From: Rhodoferax sp.
GTDB lineage: Bacteria > Pseudomonadota > Gammaproteobacteria > Burkholderiales > Burkholderiaceae_C
Assembly (NCBI GenBank): GCA_024236015.1
Contig: JACKLK010000004.1
Location: forward strand, 124,001 to 188,000
Length of the DNA: 64,000 nt
Reading direction: 5' to 3'
Shown: positions 35,615 through 45,309 of the stretch, one piece after another
Position numbering within the stretch: position 1 is the first letter of the stretch
Layout: each line of letters starts with the position of its first letter
Notes under the pieces: model-generated
Seen by the model: the letters and a program-made list of their open reading frames with translations, nothing else
Database searches by the model: none
Told to the model about the DNA's origin: nothing
Made by a program: the position numbers and the translations under genes

Positions 35615-37347
35615 CCCAGCCCCGGACGACCGCTGCCCGCATCCTGATCGTCGACGACGTCGCGGCCAACAGGGATCTCGTCGCGACCGTGGTGCGCCAC
35701 ATGGGCCACCAGGCGCTGGAGGCCAGCGATGGCCTGCAGGCGCTCGCGCTGGTGCGCAGCGAACAACCGGACCTGGTGATCTCCGACATCCTGATGCCGA
35801 CGATGGATGGCCTGGAGTTCGTCTCCCGGATACGCGCCGATCCGGCGCTGGCCGCGACCGAGGTGGTCTTCTATACCGCCCATTACCGCGAACGCGAGGC
35901 CGGCAACCTGGCCAAGATCTGCGGCGTGTCGCAGGTTCTGCTCAAACCCTGCGGGCCACGCGACATCATCCGGGTCGTGCGCCTGGCGCTCAGCCGGCCC
36001 GCGGCGCCGGAGCCGGCACAACCGCCGGTCCTGGGGCGGCGGGCCACACCCTTGACCGCCGAGCAGTGGTCGGAACGGCTGCACGTGCTCGAGTCGAGCA
36101 ACCAGCGACTCGCCGCCTTGACCGACCTGAACCTGCACATGGCATCGGAGCGCGACGCCCGTGCGTTGCTGGACACGGTCTGCCGGGGCTCGCGGGACCT
36201 GATCGGCGCCCGTTATGCGTTGCTGGGCGTCAATGGCCGGGAAGCCGGCGACACCCTGTTCGCCAGCTGCGGCATCGATCCCGAGCGCCTGCAGCGCCTG
36301 GGATGGCCACGGATCGAACAGGGCCTGCCGGGCGAGGTGCGCCGGCAGCGAACAACGCGCCGGATCGACAACCCGGGCGGCGATCCGGTCAACATCGGAT
36401 TGCCGGCCGGCTACCCGGCGGCCCATCGCCTGCTGATTGCGCCGGTGGCATCGCTGGCGGCCAGTTACGGCTGGATCTGCCTGGCCGACAAGCTGGGTAC
36501 CGACCGGTTCGACGAACAGGACGAGCACATGCTGACCATGCTCGCCGCGCAGCTCGGGCGCATCTACGAAAGCGGCATGTTGTACCAGACGGTGCAGCGC
36601 GATGCCGAGCGGCTGCAGACCGAGATCCGGGAGCGTCGCCTGGCGCAGCAGGCACTGCACCGCAGCACCGTGCAGCTGCGCGCCCTGTCGCGCCGGGTAC
36701 TGGAGACCCAGGAAGCCGAACGCCGGCGGGTTGCCCACGAACTGCACGACGAACTGGGCCAGTCACTGACCGCGATCAAGATCCATCTGCAGTCGCGCCA
36801 GCTCGGCCGTGCCGCCGAGGACGACCCGGCTGGCGACGCGCACGACGCCTCAATCCAGATCGTCGACCATGCCATCGCCCAGATGCGCAGGATCGCGCTC
36901 GGTCTGCGTCCTTCCATTCTGGACGATCTGGGCCTGGCGCCGGCCCTGCGATGGCTCGCCGACGAGACGACCACGCACAGCCCGCTGATCGTGCATTTCC
37001 AGGGCGGCCAGGGCCATGCCCGCATCGATCCGCAATGCGAAACCGTCTGCTTTCGCATTGCCCAGGAGGCGCTGACCAATGCGGTCCGCCATGGTGGCGC
37101 CACCCGGGTGGTGCTGCAACTGCGCATCGACGACGACAAGGTCTGGCTGCAGGTCGACGACAACGGTGCGGGCTTCGACGTCGATGCGGCGATCCAGGTC
37201 GCCTCGCACGGCCGAAGCATGGGCTTGCTGGGCATGCGCGAACGCGCCCGATTGGCGGGTGGCGAACTGAACATCGTGTCGGAGCCGGGACACGGCACGT
37301 CGGTGCGCCTGACCTGCCCGCTGGTCATCGGGGAGACCTTGTCATGA
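35611..37347 (+). CDS. REC-GAF histidine kinase (NarX-type kinase core)
   Basis: This 578-residue soluble protein begins with an intact receiver domain (ILIVDDVAAN, phosphoacceptor in LVISDILMPTMDG, LLKPCG), continues with a GAF domain (about residues 170-325) and ends with a HisKA_3 kinase (RRRVAHELHDELGQSLTAIKIHL, QEALTNAVRHGG, DDNGAGFD). A receiver in front of a kinase suggests its activity is set by another kinase, for example the PAS3 kinase. It overlaps both neighbours by four bases and is paired with the NarL-type regulator that follows. Confidence 0.92.
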   Translation: MTQPRTTAARILIVDDVAANRDLVATVVRHMGHQALEASDGLQALALVRSEQPDLVISDILMPTMDGLEFVSRIRADPALAATEVVFYTAHYREREAGNLAKICGVSQVLLKPCGPRDIIRVVRLALSRPAAPEPAQPPVLGRRATPLTAEQWSERLHVLESSNQRLAALTDLNLHMASERDARALLDTVCRGSRDLIGARYALLGVNGREAGDTLFASCGIDPERLQRLGWPRIEQGLPGEVRRQRTTRRIDNPGGDPVNIGLPAGYPAAHRLLIAPVASLAASYGWICLADKLGTDRFDEQDEHMLTMLAAQLGRIYESGMLYQTVQRDAERLQTEIRERRLAQQALHRSTVQLRALSRRVLETQEAERRRVAHELHDELGQSLTAIKIHLQSRQLGRAAEDDPAGDAHDASIQIVDHAIAQMRRIALGLRPSILDDLGLAPALRWLADETTTHSPLIVHFQGGQGHARIDPQCETVCFRIAQEALTNAVRHGGATRVVLQLRIDDDKVWLQVDDNGAGFDVDAAIQVASHGRSMGLLGMRERARLAGGELNIVSEPGHGTSVRLTCPLVIGETLS

Positions 37348-37997
37348 CGCCGGCGCGTGTCGTGCTCGCCGACGACCACACGCTGGTGCGCGCCGGCTTG
37401 CGCAAGCTGCTCGAGTCCCTGCCCGAGGTCGCCGTGGTCGGGGAGGCCGACGACGGCCTGGCCCTGCTCGCCATGGTGCAGGAGCTGCAACCGGAACTGG
37501 CCTTGCTCGACATCGCGATGCCGGGCCTCAACGGCCTGGAAACGGCCGCCCGCCTGTCCAGGACCGCGCCGGGTCTGCGCGTGCTGATGTTGTCGATGCA
37601 CCAGAACGAGGAATATGTCCGCCAGGCCTTGCGCAATGGCGCCGCGGGCTACATGCTCAAGGATGCGGCGCCGATGGAACTGGCCCTGGCGGTCCGGGCC
37701 GTGCTGCGCGGCGAAGTCTACCTGAGCCCGTCGGTGTCCAAGGGTGTGGTCAGCGACTACGTGCAGCGCCTGCGCAGCGAGGAGCCGTCCGGCACCGGGC
37801 TCACACCGCGCCAGACCGAAGTCCTGCAGCTCATCGCCGAGGGGCACAGCAGCAAGGAGATCGCACGCAGGCTCTCGTTGTCGGTCAAGACCGTCGAGAC
37901 GCATCGCAGCCAGCTGATGAAGCAACTCGACATCCACGAGGTCGCCGGCCTGGTGCGGTTTGCCATGCGCAACGGCCTGGTGTCGCCGGATCACTGA
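37344..37997 (+). CDS. NarL/FixJ-type response regulator
   Basis: The 217-residue DNA-binding regulator has a receiver domain (VVLADDHTLVRAGL, phosphoacceptor in LALLDIAMPGLNG, YMLKDAAP) and a LuxR-type helix-turn-helix (GLTPRQTEVLQLIAEGHSSK... SLSVKTVETHRSQLMKQL). HisKA_3 kinases normally pair with NarL regulators, and both HisKA_3 kinases of this cluster lie upstream. It overlaps the preceding gene by four bases. Confidence 0.95.
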   Translation: MTPARVVLADDHTLVRAGLRKLLESLPEVAVVGEADDGLALLAMVQELQPELALLDIAMPGLNGLETAARLSRTAPGLRVLMLSMHQNEEYVRQALRNGAAGYMLKDAAPMELALAVRAVLRGEVYLSPSVSKGVVSDYVQRLRSEEPSGTGLTPRQTEVLQLIAEGHSSKEIARRLSLSVKTVETHRSQLMKQLDIHEVAGLVRFAMRNGLVSPDH

Positions 37998-38002
37998 CAT
38001 CA

Positions 38003-38031
38003 GGCCCGCCGCCGCCGCGTTCCGGCGGGCC
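38003..38031 (+). terminator. GC-rich hairpin after the NarL-type gene
   Basis: GGCCCGCC (38003-38010) and GGCGGGCC (38024-38031) form a perfect 8-base stem with a 13-base loop, starting five bases after the NarL stop. There is no U tract, so it may attenuate or protect the message rather than fully terminate. It is the only clear break inside the signalling cluster; the 120 bases to the next gene otherwise hold nothing I can name. Confidence 0.4.
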
Positions 38032-38117
38032 GCTGCTGGCGCCTCAGGCGTTTCCCCGCGCAAACTCAGGTATCGGCCCGATGGTCTGCGCGACCGACGC
38101 GGGTTATCGTGACAACC

Positions 38118-38603
38118 ATGTTCGACAACTCCGCTCAGGCCGCAGCGCCCACCGGCCGGCCCGTGGCACCAGCGGCATCGCCGCTCACGATCATGCTGGT
38201 GGACGACAACCAGACCTTCGTCACGGCGGTGCGCCAGTTCCTGGACCGCTTGCCCGGCGTGCAGATCGTCGCGCAGGCCCGTGACGGCAAGTCGGCGCTG
38301 GCCCATATGCGACGCCATCGGCCCGCATTGGTCCTGCTCGACATCGCGATGCCGGGCATGAACGGGCTGGAACTGGCTCGCGCGATCCTGCAGGATCCTG
38401 CGCCGCCACAACTGACGTTCCTGTCGATGCACGACAACCGCGAATACCGCGAAGCGGCACGCGAACTCGGGGCGGATTTCGTCAGCAAGGCGGACTTCGT
38501 CACCGAATTGTTGCCCTTGTTGCGCGCCAGAATACCGTTGCCGCCAGCGTCCGACGCCATGCCCGGCGCCCAAGACCCGTCGCCCGAGGAGCGATGGCGA
38601 TGA
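38118..38603 (+). CDS. Receiver-domain protein
   Basis: This 161-residue protein has a short disordered start and one receiver domain (IMLVDDNQTF, phosphoacceptor in LVLLDIAMPGMNG, Lys in VSKADF) and no output domain. An in-frame GTG at 38109 is an alternative start; neither has a clear Shine-Dalgarno. Its stop overlaps the start of the GGDEF-EAL gene, so it is likely co-regulated with, and may act on, that protein. Confidence 0.85.
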   Translation: MFDNSAQAAAPTGRPVAPAASPLTIMLVDDNQTFVTAVRQFLDRLPGVQIVAQARDGKSALAHMRRHRPALVLLDIAMPGMNGLELARAILQDPAPPQLTFLSMHDNREYREAARELGADFVSKADFVTELLPLLRARIPLPPASDAMPGAQDPSPEERWR

Positions 38604-41600
38604 CCCGGCCAGCATCCCGGCCGCGATGGGCGACTCCCGCCTCGGCCAGCGTCGTACCTGCGTCCAATGACGCACTGGCAGGTGCGGCGGACGACGTTCG
38701 CTCGATGCTGGGACGCGAGCTGCGGGTGCTGCTGGCCGTGCATACCGAGCAGGATGCCGCACAGGCCCTGCTGGCCTTGCGCCAGGGCGGCTTCACCGTG
38801 CACCATACCCGGGCCTCCAGCATCGACGCATTGCGCCAGGCGCTGCCCTCGCCGGAATGGGATGTGGTCATTGCCGACTTCCAGATGCCCGGACGCAGCG
38901 CCCTGGAGACGCTTGCATTGGTACGCCAGGGTACACCCGGACTGCCGGTGGTGCTGATCTGCGGCTCCATCGGCGAAGACGCCGCCGTCGACGCCATTCG
39001 CCAGGGTGCCGGCGACTGCATCCACCTGACGCAGTTGCATCGCAGGTTGGCGCAGGCGGTGCAGCGCCAGCTCGACCAGCGCGCATTGCGCCATGCCCTG
39101 CATCGGCCGCACGGCGACAACAACTGGGTGGCGCACAGCGCGGAGCAGTCCCTGGCATCCTTCCCGGTCGCCATCTATGTGTGCGATTGCGAGGGGCGCA
39201 TCCTGCGCTACAACCGCGCGGCGGCCGCGCTGTGGGGCCGCGAGCCCGATCTGGCGGCCGACCGGTGGGCCAGCGCTCGGAGCATTCTGGGCACGAACGG
39301 GCAACCATTGCGCCATGAGCAACTGCCGGTCGCCGTGGTCGCCCGGACCGGCCTGCCCATTGCCGGCGCCGAGGTCGTGATCGAGCGCGACGACGGCACG
39401 ACACGGCATGTCGAGCACCATCCGCGGCCGTTGCGCGACGACGCCGGCAACATCACCGGTGTCATCGACATGCTGATCGACATCACCGAACGCAAGCGCC
39501 AGGAGCGCCGCCTGCTGCTGAGCGACGAGACGTCGCGCAACATGTTCGACAACAGCCCGGCCCCGTGCATGATGAACCTGCCCGGCAAGCACATCAGCAG
39601 CGTCAACGACCGTTTCGTCGAGCTCAGCGGCTACCGCCGGGCGGAACTCGTCGGTCGTACCGTCGACGCGCTCGGGCTGCTCGTCGACGATGCGGAGGGA
39701 CGCGCCGTGCGCGCGGCGCTGCGGCGCGATGGCCGTATAGACACCATGGAATTCAATTTCCGGCGCAAGAACGGGGAGGTGCGCCGCGCCATGGTGTCCA
39801 CCACCCGGGTCAATATCGGCGGCGTCGAGCAATACCTGCACTCCTTTGCCGACCTGACACCGCAACGCGAGGCGCTGGCGCAGGCCCGGCTGGCGCGCCA
39901 GGCGTTCGCCTCGATATCCCAGGGCATCCTGATCAGCGACGCCCGGCGCATGACGATATCGGTGAACCAGGCCTTCGAGCGCATGACGGGCTACAGCGAA
40001 GCCGAACTGACGGGCCGCTCGTGCGCCTTGCTGCAAGGTCCGGACAGCAGTCCGGCGACCGTGCTGACCATCCGCGAGGCCCTGGACCGCGGCCAGGCGT
40101 ATCAAGGCGAGATCCTCAACTACCGCAAGGACGGCACGCCGTTCTGGAACGCCTTGTCGATCAGCCCGGTCACCGACACCGAGGGGCGGCTGACCCATTT
40201 CGTCGGCATCCAGCAGGACATCACGACGCGCAAGGAAGAGGAGATCCAGCGCAAGCTGACCGAGCAGATCTTCGCGCAAAGCCACGAAGGCGTGATCGTC
40301 ACCGACGCGCGACGCCGGATCGTCATGGTGAACCAGGCGTTCACGACCATCACCGGGTATGCTGCGTCCGAGGTGCTGGGCGGCAATCCCCAGTTGTTGT
40401 CCTCCGGTCGGCAGGACGCGGCGTTCTACCGCGACATGTGGCGGGTGGTGCGCCGCAGCGGCACCTGGCAGGGCGAGATCTGGAACCGCCATCGCAGCGG
40501 CCGCGACTATCTCGAATGGCTGACCATCAACGTGCTGCACGATGCCCAGGGCAACGTGACCAACTACATCGGCACCTTCAGCGACATCACCGAACAGCGC
40601 GCCGCACAGGACAAGATCGACTGGCTGGCGCATTTCGATCCCTTGACCGGACTGGCCAACCGCACCCTGCTTGCCGATCGTTGCAGCCATGACATCCACG
40701 TGGCCGGGCGGGACAACGGCACCGTGGTCCTGCTGGCGCTGGACATGGACGGGTTCCGGCAGGTCAACGACAGCCTGGGATTCTCCGTCGGCGACAAGGT
40801 GATCCAGAAGTTCGCGCGGCGCCTGGTGCGCCTGGTACGCGCCCAGGATACCGTGGCGCGGCTGCAGGGGGACGAATTCGTGCTCGCATTGCCCGGCGAG
40901 TCGGCCGAGGGGGCGAGCGCGCTGGTCGAGCGACTGCTGCGCATCCTGGCCGAGCCCTTCGGCGTGGGCGACACCGAGGTCACGATCAAGACCTCGATCG
41001 GCGTGGCGGTCTACCCCTCGGACGGCGACAGCTTCGACGCCTTGTCCAGTGCGGCCCAGGTCGCCATGCAGCATGCCAAGGACGACGGGGGCCATCAGTT
41101 CCGGTTCCACAGTCCCGCGATGTACGAGGCCACGGTCGCCAAGCAGGCGCTGGGCACGGCCTTGCGCAGCGCCATCGCACAGGACCAGTTGCTGCTGCAC
41201 TACCAGCCGTTCGTCGACATGCAGACCGGCCACATCGGCGGCATGGAGGCCTTGCTGCGCTGGAACCATCCGGAGCTGGGCATGGTGCCGCCGGGCAAGT
41301 TCATTCCGCTGGCCGAACAGACCGGCCAGATCGTCGACATCGGCAACTGGGTGCTGCGCCAAGCCTGCCGCGACCTGCGCGACTGGCGCGCCGGCGGGCT
41401 GGACGTGCCGCCGGTGTCGGTGAACCTGTCGCCACTGCAGTTCCGGGACGCGGCACTGCTCGACAACGTGCGCTCGGCGATGCAGGAACACGGCATCGCG
41501 GCCGAGCAGATCTGCCTGGAGCTGACCGAAGGCGCAGTGATGGACGACGTGCCGCACAGCGAGCAGGTGATGCACGCGCTCAAGGCGCTCGGCGTGCGGC

Positions 41601-42739
41601 TGTCGCTCGATGACTTCGGCACCGGCTACTCGTCGCTGAGCTACCTCAAACGGTTTCCGTTCGACAAGGTCAAGATCGACCAGTCCTTCGTGCGCGACAT
41701 CCACAGCAGCACGCAGGACGCGGTGATCGCCAAGGTGGTGATCTCGATGGCCCATGGCCTGGGCCTGCGGGTGATCGCCGAGGGCGTCGAGACCGAGATG
41801 CAGTGCGACTTCATGCGCCGCAACCGGTGTGACGAGATCCAGGGTTATTTCTTCTCGCGGCCCGTGCCGGCAGCGCAGATGCAGGACATGTTGCGAGAAG
41901 CCCGCCGGCTGCCGGTACACCTGATGCGAGAACAGGCCAGGAACCGGACCTTGCTGCTGGTCGATGACGAACCCGACGCGATCGCCGCGCTGCAACGCCT
42001 GCTGCAACCCGATGGCTACCGCATCCTGCATGCCGGCAGCGGACCCGAGGCGGTGCAGCTGCTGTCCAGGCATTCGGTCGACATGATCGTGTCGGGCATG
42101 CTTGCCGGCATGACCGGCCTGGAAGTCCTGCGCCAGGCCAAGCGGCTGCATCCGCAATCGATTCGCATCCTGATGTCGGCGCACGGCGAACAGGCATCGG
42201 CGGCACCCGGCGCCATCGACGACGACACCGACTACCGCATCCTGGCCAAGCCCTGGGACGACATGCAGCTGCGCAGCTTCATCGGCCAGGCATTCCGGCA
42301 AAAGGAACTGGGCGAAGAGAACAAACAGCTCGACATCCGGATCCGCGCGGCGCAGCAGCAATTGGCGGCGAGCCAACGACAGACCAGGGAAGTGCTCGGC
42401 ACCGAGCAACTGGCTCCGGACCCTGGGGCCGTGCAGCCGGCCTTGGTGCACGATGCATTCGCGCAGCTGCCCTGGCCCATGCTGGTGCTGACCGGCACCG
42501 GCACGGTCGATGTCGCCAGCCATCCGGCCGAACAGCTACTCGGCGATGCCCAGGCGCTGGCCGGCCGGCACTTGGCCCAGGTGATGCCCGCGCTGCACGC
42601 GATGGTGTGGGCCGCGGACAACGGCAGCGACCATATCCGCCTGGCCGACGGCCGGGTTTGCGCGGTCGACTGGCAGGTCGCCGGCTCGAACGGTCGTCTC
42701 GTGAGGCTGGGTACGCCACAGACCCAGGCAGGCGCATGA
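38600..42739 (+). CDS. REC-PAS-GGDEF-EAL-REC signalling protein
   Basis: This 1379-residue soluble protein starts with a receiver-like domain that lacks the acidic pocket (VLLAVHTEQDA), followed by four PAS domains, a GGDEF domain, an EAL domain and a C-terminal receiver. The GGDEF signature is QGDEF (Gln756), so cyclase activity is doubtful. The EAL domain keeps its catalytic set: Glu883 in EALLRW, NLSPLQF, ELTEGAV, DDFGTGYSS, KIDQSF, AEGVET and QGYFFSRP, so c-di-GMP breakdown is likely. In the last receiver the phosphoacceptor is Gly1166 (IVSGMLAGMTG). GAGGAG at 38586-38591 sits eight bases before the ATG at 38600, which also overlaps the previous stop, so this start is preferred over 38594. 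Confidence 0.9.
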   Translation: MTRPASRPRWATPASASVVPASNDALAGAADDVRSMLGRELRVLLAVHTEQDAAQALLALRQGGFTVHHTRASSIDALRQALPSPEWDVVIADFQMPGRSALETLALVRQGTPGLPVVLICGSIGEDAAVDAIRQGAGDCIHLTQLHRRLAQAVQRQLDQRALRHALHRPHGDNNWVAHSAEQSLASFPVAIYVCDCEGRILRYNRAAAALWGREPDLAADRWASARSILGTNGQPLRHEQLPVAVVARTGLPIAGAEVVIERDDGTTRHVEHHPRPLRDDAGNITGVIDMLIDITERKRQERRLLLSDETSRNMFDNSPAPCMMNLPGKHISSVNDRFVELSGYRRAELVGRTVDALGLLVDDAEGRAVRAALRRDGRIDTMEFNFRRKNGEVRRAMVSTTRVNIGGVEQYLHSFADLTPQREALAQARLARQAFASISQGILISDARRMTISVNQAFERMTGYSEAELTGRSCALLQGPDSSPATVLTIREALDRGQAYQGEILNYRKDGTPFWNALSISPVTDTEGRLTHFVGIQQDITTRKEEEIQRKLTEQIFAQSHEGVIVTDARRRIVMVNQAFTTITGYAASEVLGGNPQLLSSGRQDAAFYRDMWRVVRRSGTWQGEIWNRHRSGRDYLEWLTINVLHDAQGNVTNYIGTFSDITEQRAAQDKIDWLAHFDPLTGLANRTLLADRCSHDIHVAGRDNGTVVLLALDMDGFRQVNDSLGFSVGDKVIQKFARRLVRLVRAQDTVARLQGDEFVLALPGESAEGASALVERLLRILAEPFGVGDTEVTIKTSIGVAVYPSDGDSFDALSSAAQVAMQHAKDDGGHQFRFHSPAMYEATVAKQALGTALRSAIAQDQLLLHYQPFVDMQTGHIGGMEALLRWNHPELGMVPPGKFIPLAEQTGQIVDIGNWVLRQACRDLRDWRAGGLDVPPVSVNLSPLQFRDAALLDNVRSAMQEHGIAAEQICLELTEGAVMDDVPHSEQVMHALKALGVRLSLDDFGTGYSSLSYLKRFPFDKVKIDQSFVRDIHSSTQDAVIAKVVISMAHGLGLRVIAEGVETEMQCDFMRRNRCDEIQGYFFSRPVPAAQMQDMLREARRLPVHLMREQARNRTLLLVDDEPDAIAALQRLLQPDGYRILHAGSGPEAVQLLSRHSVDMIVSGMLAGMTGLEVLRQAKRLHPQSIRILMSAHGEQASAAPGAIDDDTDYRILAKPWDDMQLRSFIGQAFRQKELGEENKQLDIRIRAAQQQLAASQRQTREVLGTEQLAPDPGAVQPALVHDAFAQLPWPMLVLTGTGTVDVASHPAEQLLGDAQALAGRHLAQVMPALHAMVWAADNGSDHIRLADGRVCAVDWQVAGSNGRLVRLGTPQTQAGA

Positions 42740-43866
42740 CGGCCGGCCGTGGCAGTGATTCCGGTGCGGCGTGCGACCGCCAGGGCAAGGCGCCGGTCGG
42801 TGCGTCGCAACCTGCGACACGCACACCGGCAGCGAAGGCCACAAGCAGCATCGATGAATTCCGAGCCGCCGACCTGCTCGACGGCAGCCCGATACCGACA
42901 TTCGTCGTCGATGCCGACCATGTGCTGCTCCACATGAACCGTGCCTGCGCAGACCTGCTCGGCATCGCGGTGCAGGACGTGACGGGAAAACCCGCACTAG
43001 GACGGCACCTGTTCGGATACACGCGGCCGCTGCTGGCGGAACTGGTGGTCGATGGCGCCCATGCGCACGACGTGGCCACCGTCTATGGCGATCGCTGCCG
43101 TGCCCTGGCCGGCATCCCGGGCGCGTTCGAGGGTGAAGACTTCTTCCCGCAACTGGGCCCGAGCGGACGCTGGTTGTCGTTCCGTGCGGTGCCGCTGCGC
43201 GATCGACATGGCGCCTTGGTGGGCGCGATGGAGACCTTGCTGGACATCTCCGCGACCCGAGGCACCGAGGGGAGCCACGCTGCCGCGGCCCCGGCGGCCG
43301 GGCAACGGGCGCCGGACACCCCGGCCGTACCCGCGCCACCGGAGCTGCCGATCCCGGCCCGGATGCGTGCGGCACCCGGGCAGTGGCAACGCACCGACCT
43401 GCGCCGGTGCATCGCATCGGCACTCGATGCCGCCGACGCGGACATCAGGCACAAGGCCGACGTGGTACGCGACCTGGTCGAAACCCCCGCGATCGAATGC
43501 CGGGCGCCGGAAATCAACCAGGTGATACGCAACCTGCTCGTCAATGCAGCCCAGGCCATCGGCGCGCAACGGGGCACGATCACGCTGCGCAACGGATGTG
43601 ATGGCGACCAGGTCTGGTTCGAGGTCGAGGACACCGGCTCGGGCATCGACAAGGAACAATTGCCCCGCATCTTCGAGCCGCACTTCACGACCCGGCCGAA
43701 CGGAGAAGGCCGCGGACGGGGCCTGTCGATTTGCGCGGGCATCGTGCGCCAGCACCAGGGACGGATCACGGTGCGAACCGTCATTGGACACGGTTCGGCG
43801 TTTCGAGTTACGCTTCCGATCACGCAGGCAGATGCCCACGCGGGCAACGTGCCGCATGAACCATGA
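42736..43866 (+). CDS. PAS-HATPase protein lacking a phosphoacceptor histidine
   Basis: This 376-residue protein has a PAS domain (about residues 45-175), a proline/alanine linker and a histidine-kinase-type ATPase domain with N-box NQVIRNLLVNAAQAI, DTGSGID, the IFEPHFTTR F-box and GRGRGLSICAG. Between them I see no H-E-L-R or H-box; the region contains ALDAADADIRHKADVV instead. It may be an ATP-binding sensor that does not autophosphorylate or that acts on a partner. It overlaps both neighbours by four bases. Confidence 0.82.
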   Translation: MTAGRGSDSGAACDRQGKAPVGASQPATRTPAAKATSSIDEFRAADLLDGSPIPTFVVDADHVLLHMNRACADLLGIAVQDVTGKPALGRHLFGYTRPLLAELVVDGAHAHDVATVYGDRCRALAGIPGAFEGEDFFPQLGPSGRWLSFRAVPLRDRHGALVGAMETLLDISATRGTEGSHAAAAPAAGQRAPDTPAVPAPPELPIPARMRAAPGQWQRTDLRRCIASALDAADADIRHKADVVRDLVETPAIECRAPEINQVIRNLLVNAAQAIGAQRGTITLRNGCDGDQVWFEVEDTGSGIDKEQLPRIFEPHFTTRPNGEGRGRGLSICAGIVRQHQGRITVRTVIGHGSAFRVTLPITQADAHAGNVPHEP

Positions 43867-45266
43867 ACACTGAAGCAACCGACAACAAACCTGCCTCTCG
43901 GGCTCCCCTGCCGGCGACGTCGGCCGCCGGCGAATCGGGCCCGGCCCGTATCCTGTGCGTCGACGACGAGCCCGATGTGCTGGCGTCGCTGCGGCGCGTG
44001 CTCAAGGACGGCGGCTATTCGGTGCGTATCGCGGACAGCGCGGCGAACGGACTGCAGATCCTGCACAGCGAGCCGATCGACCTGGTGATTTCCGACATGC
44101 GCATGCCGCAGACGGACGGCGTCCGGTTCCTGGGCCAGGTCCAGGAGCAGTGGCCGCAGACCATGCGCATCCTGCTGTCGAGCCGGGCCGACGCGGAGCT
44201 GATCGCCGAGGCGGTCAACAGCGGGCTGATCTACCGTTACTTCGCCAAGCCCTGGGACGACGACGACATTGTGCTGCAGGTCCGCCTGGCGCTGGAACGC
44301 CGCGCCTTCGAACAGGAGAAGGCGCGCAAGGAGCAGATCGCGCTGGCGCGCACCGAGGAACTCAAGGCGCTCAATGCCAGCCTGGAACAGAACATGTCGG
44401 CAAGCCAGGACGAACTGGCACAGGCCAACCGCCGGCTGAAGAACAACTTCATCATCTCGCTCAAGGTGTTTGCCAGCCTGATCGAGACCCGGCGCAAGCA
44501 CATGGTGGGTCATGCCCGCCGGGTCGCCGACCTGGCCCGCAAGCTGGCGTCGCGGCTCGATCTGGAGCCGGCGTTGGTGCAGGAAGTGTTCGTCGCCGGC
44601 TTGCTGCACGACATCGGCAAGCTGGCGTTCCCCGACGGCCTGCTGGACACACCGGTGGCCAGCATGAGCAGCCGGCAACTGCACGAGTACCGCCAGCATC
44701 CGGCGCGCGCCGAGGAGTTGCTGATGCCGCTGCAGGATCTGCGTGGGGCGGCCGCCAGCATCGGGGCGCAGATGGAACGTTTCGACGGAACCGGCTTTCC
44801 GCGCCAGCTCAGCGGGCGCGCCATCCTGGTGGGCGCGCGCATCCTGGCAGTGTGCTCGGACTACGACAACCTGCAGATCGGCCTGCTGGCACCACGCCTG
44901 TTCACGCCGCGCGAGGCACTGGGCGTCATCGAACGCTCCTCCGGCAAGCGATACGACCCCTGGGTCGTCGATGCGTTCTCGGCGATGTTGCGGGGCAAGC
45001 CCGGCAAGAGCAGCAGCGCCGAAAAGGACGAGTCCGACGTCATCGAGACACCGGCACCGGCCGACCTGGACGACATGCTGATCGATGCCGCCGACGTGGT
45101 CGCGGGCATGGTGCTGTCGCGCGACCTGATCTCGCCCGGCGGGCTGATGATGCTGCCGTCCGGCCACACGATCAACGACCGGCTGATCACCAAGATGCAC
45201 GAATTCGAGAAGACCGACAACGAGAAGCTGACGATCTACATCAAGAAACCTGTCGCCGACGCCTGA
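43863..45266 (+). CDS. REC-HD-GYP response regulator, degenerate GYP motif
   Basis: The 467-residue protein has a receiver domain with its active site intact (LCVDDEPDVL, phosphoacceptor in LVISDMRMPQTDG, FAKPWD), a coiled coil, and an HD-GYP domain followed by a 75-residue tail. The HD pair is His249-Asp250 (LLHDIGKL), but the family's H-H-E...G-Y-P is here Q303-M304-E305...G-F-P, so one metal-ligand pair is lost and c-di-GMP phosphodiesterase activity is uncertain. It closes the cluster. Confidence 0.88.
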   Translation: MNTEATDNKPASRAPLPATSAAGESGPARILCVDDEPDVLASLRRVLKDGGYSVRIADSAANGLQILHSEPIDLVISDMRMPQTDGVRFLGQVQEQWPQTMRILLSSRADAELIAEAVNSGLIYRYFAKPWDDDDIVLQVRLALERRAFEQEKARKEQIALARTEELKALNASLEQNMSASQDELAQANRRLKNNFIISLKVFASLIETRRKHMVGHARRVADLARKLASRLDLEPALVQEVFVAGLLHDIGKLAFPDGLLDTPVASMSSRQLHEYRQHPARAEELLMPLQDLRGAAASIGAQMERFDGTGFPRQLSGRAILVGARILAVCSDYDNLQIGLLAPRLFTPREALGVIERSSGKRYDPWVVDAFSAMLRGKPGKSSSAEKDESDVIETPAPADLDDMLIDAADVVAGMVLSRDLISPGGLMMLPSGHTINDRLITKMHEFEKTDNEKLTIYIKKPVADA

Positions 45267-45309
45267 CCGGCGGCGGGGGCCCTCTGCGCGTGCGGCGAGC
45301 GCGCGCCGG

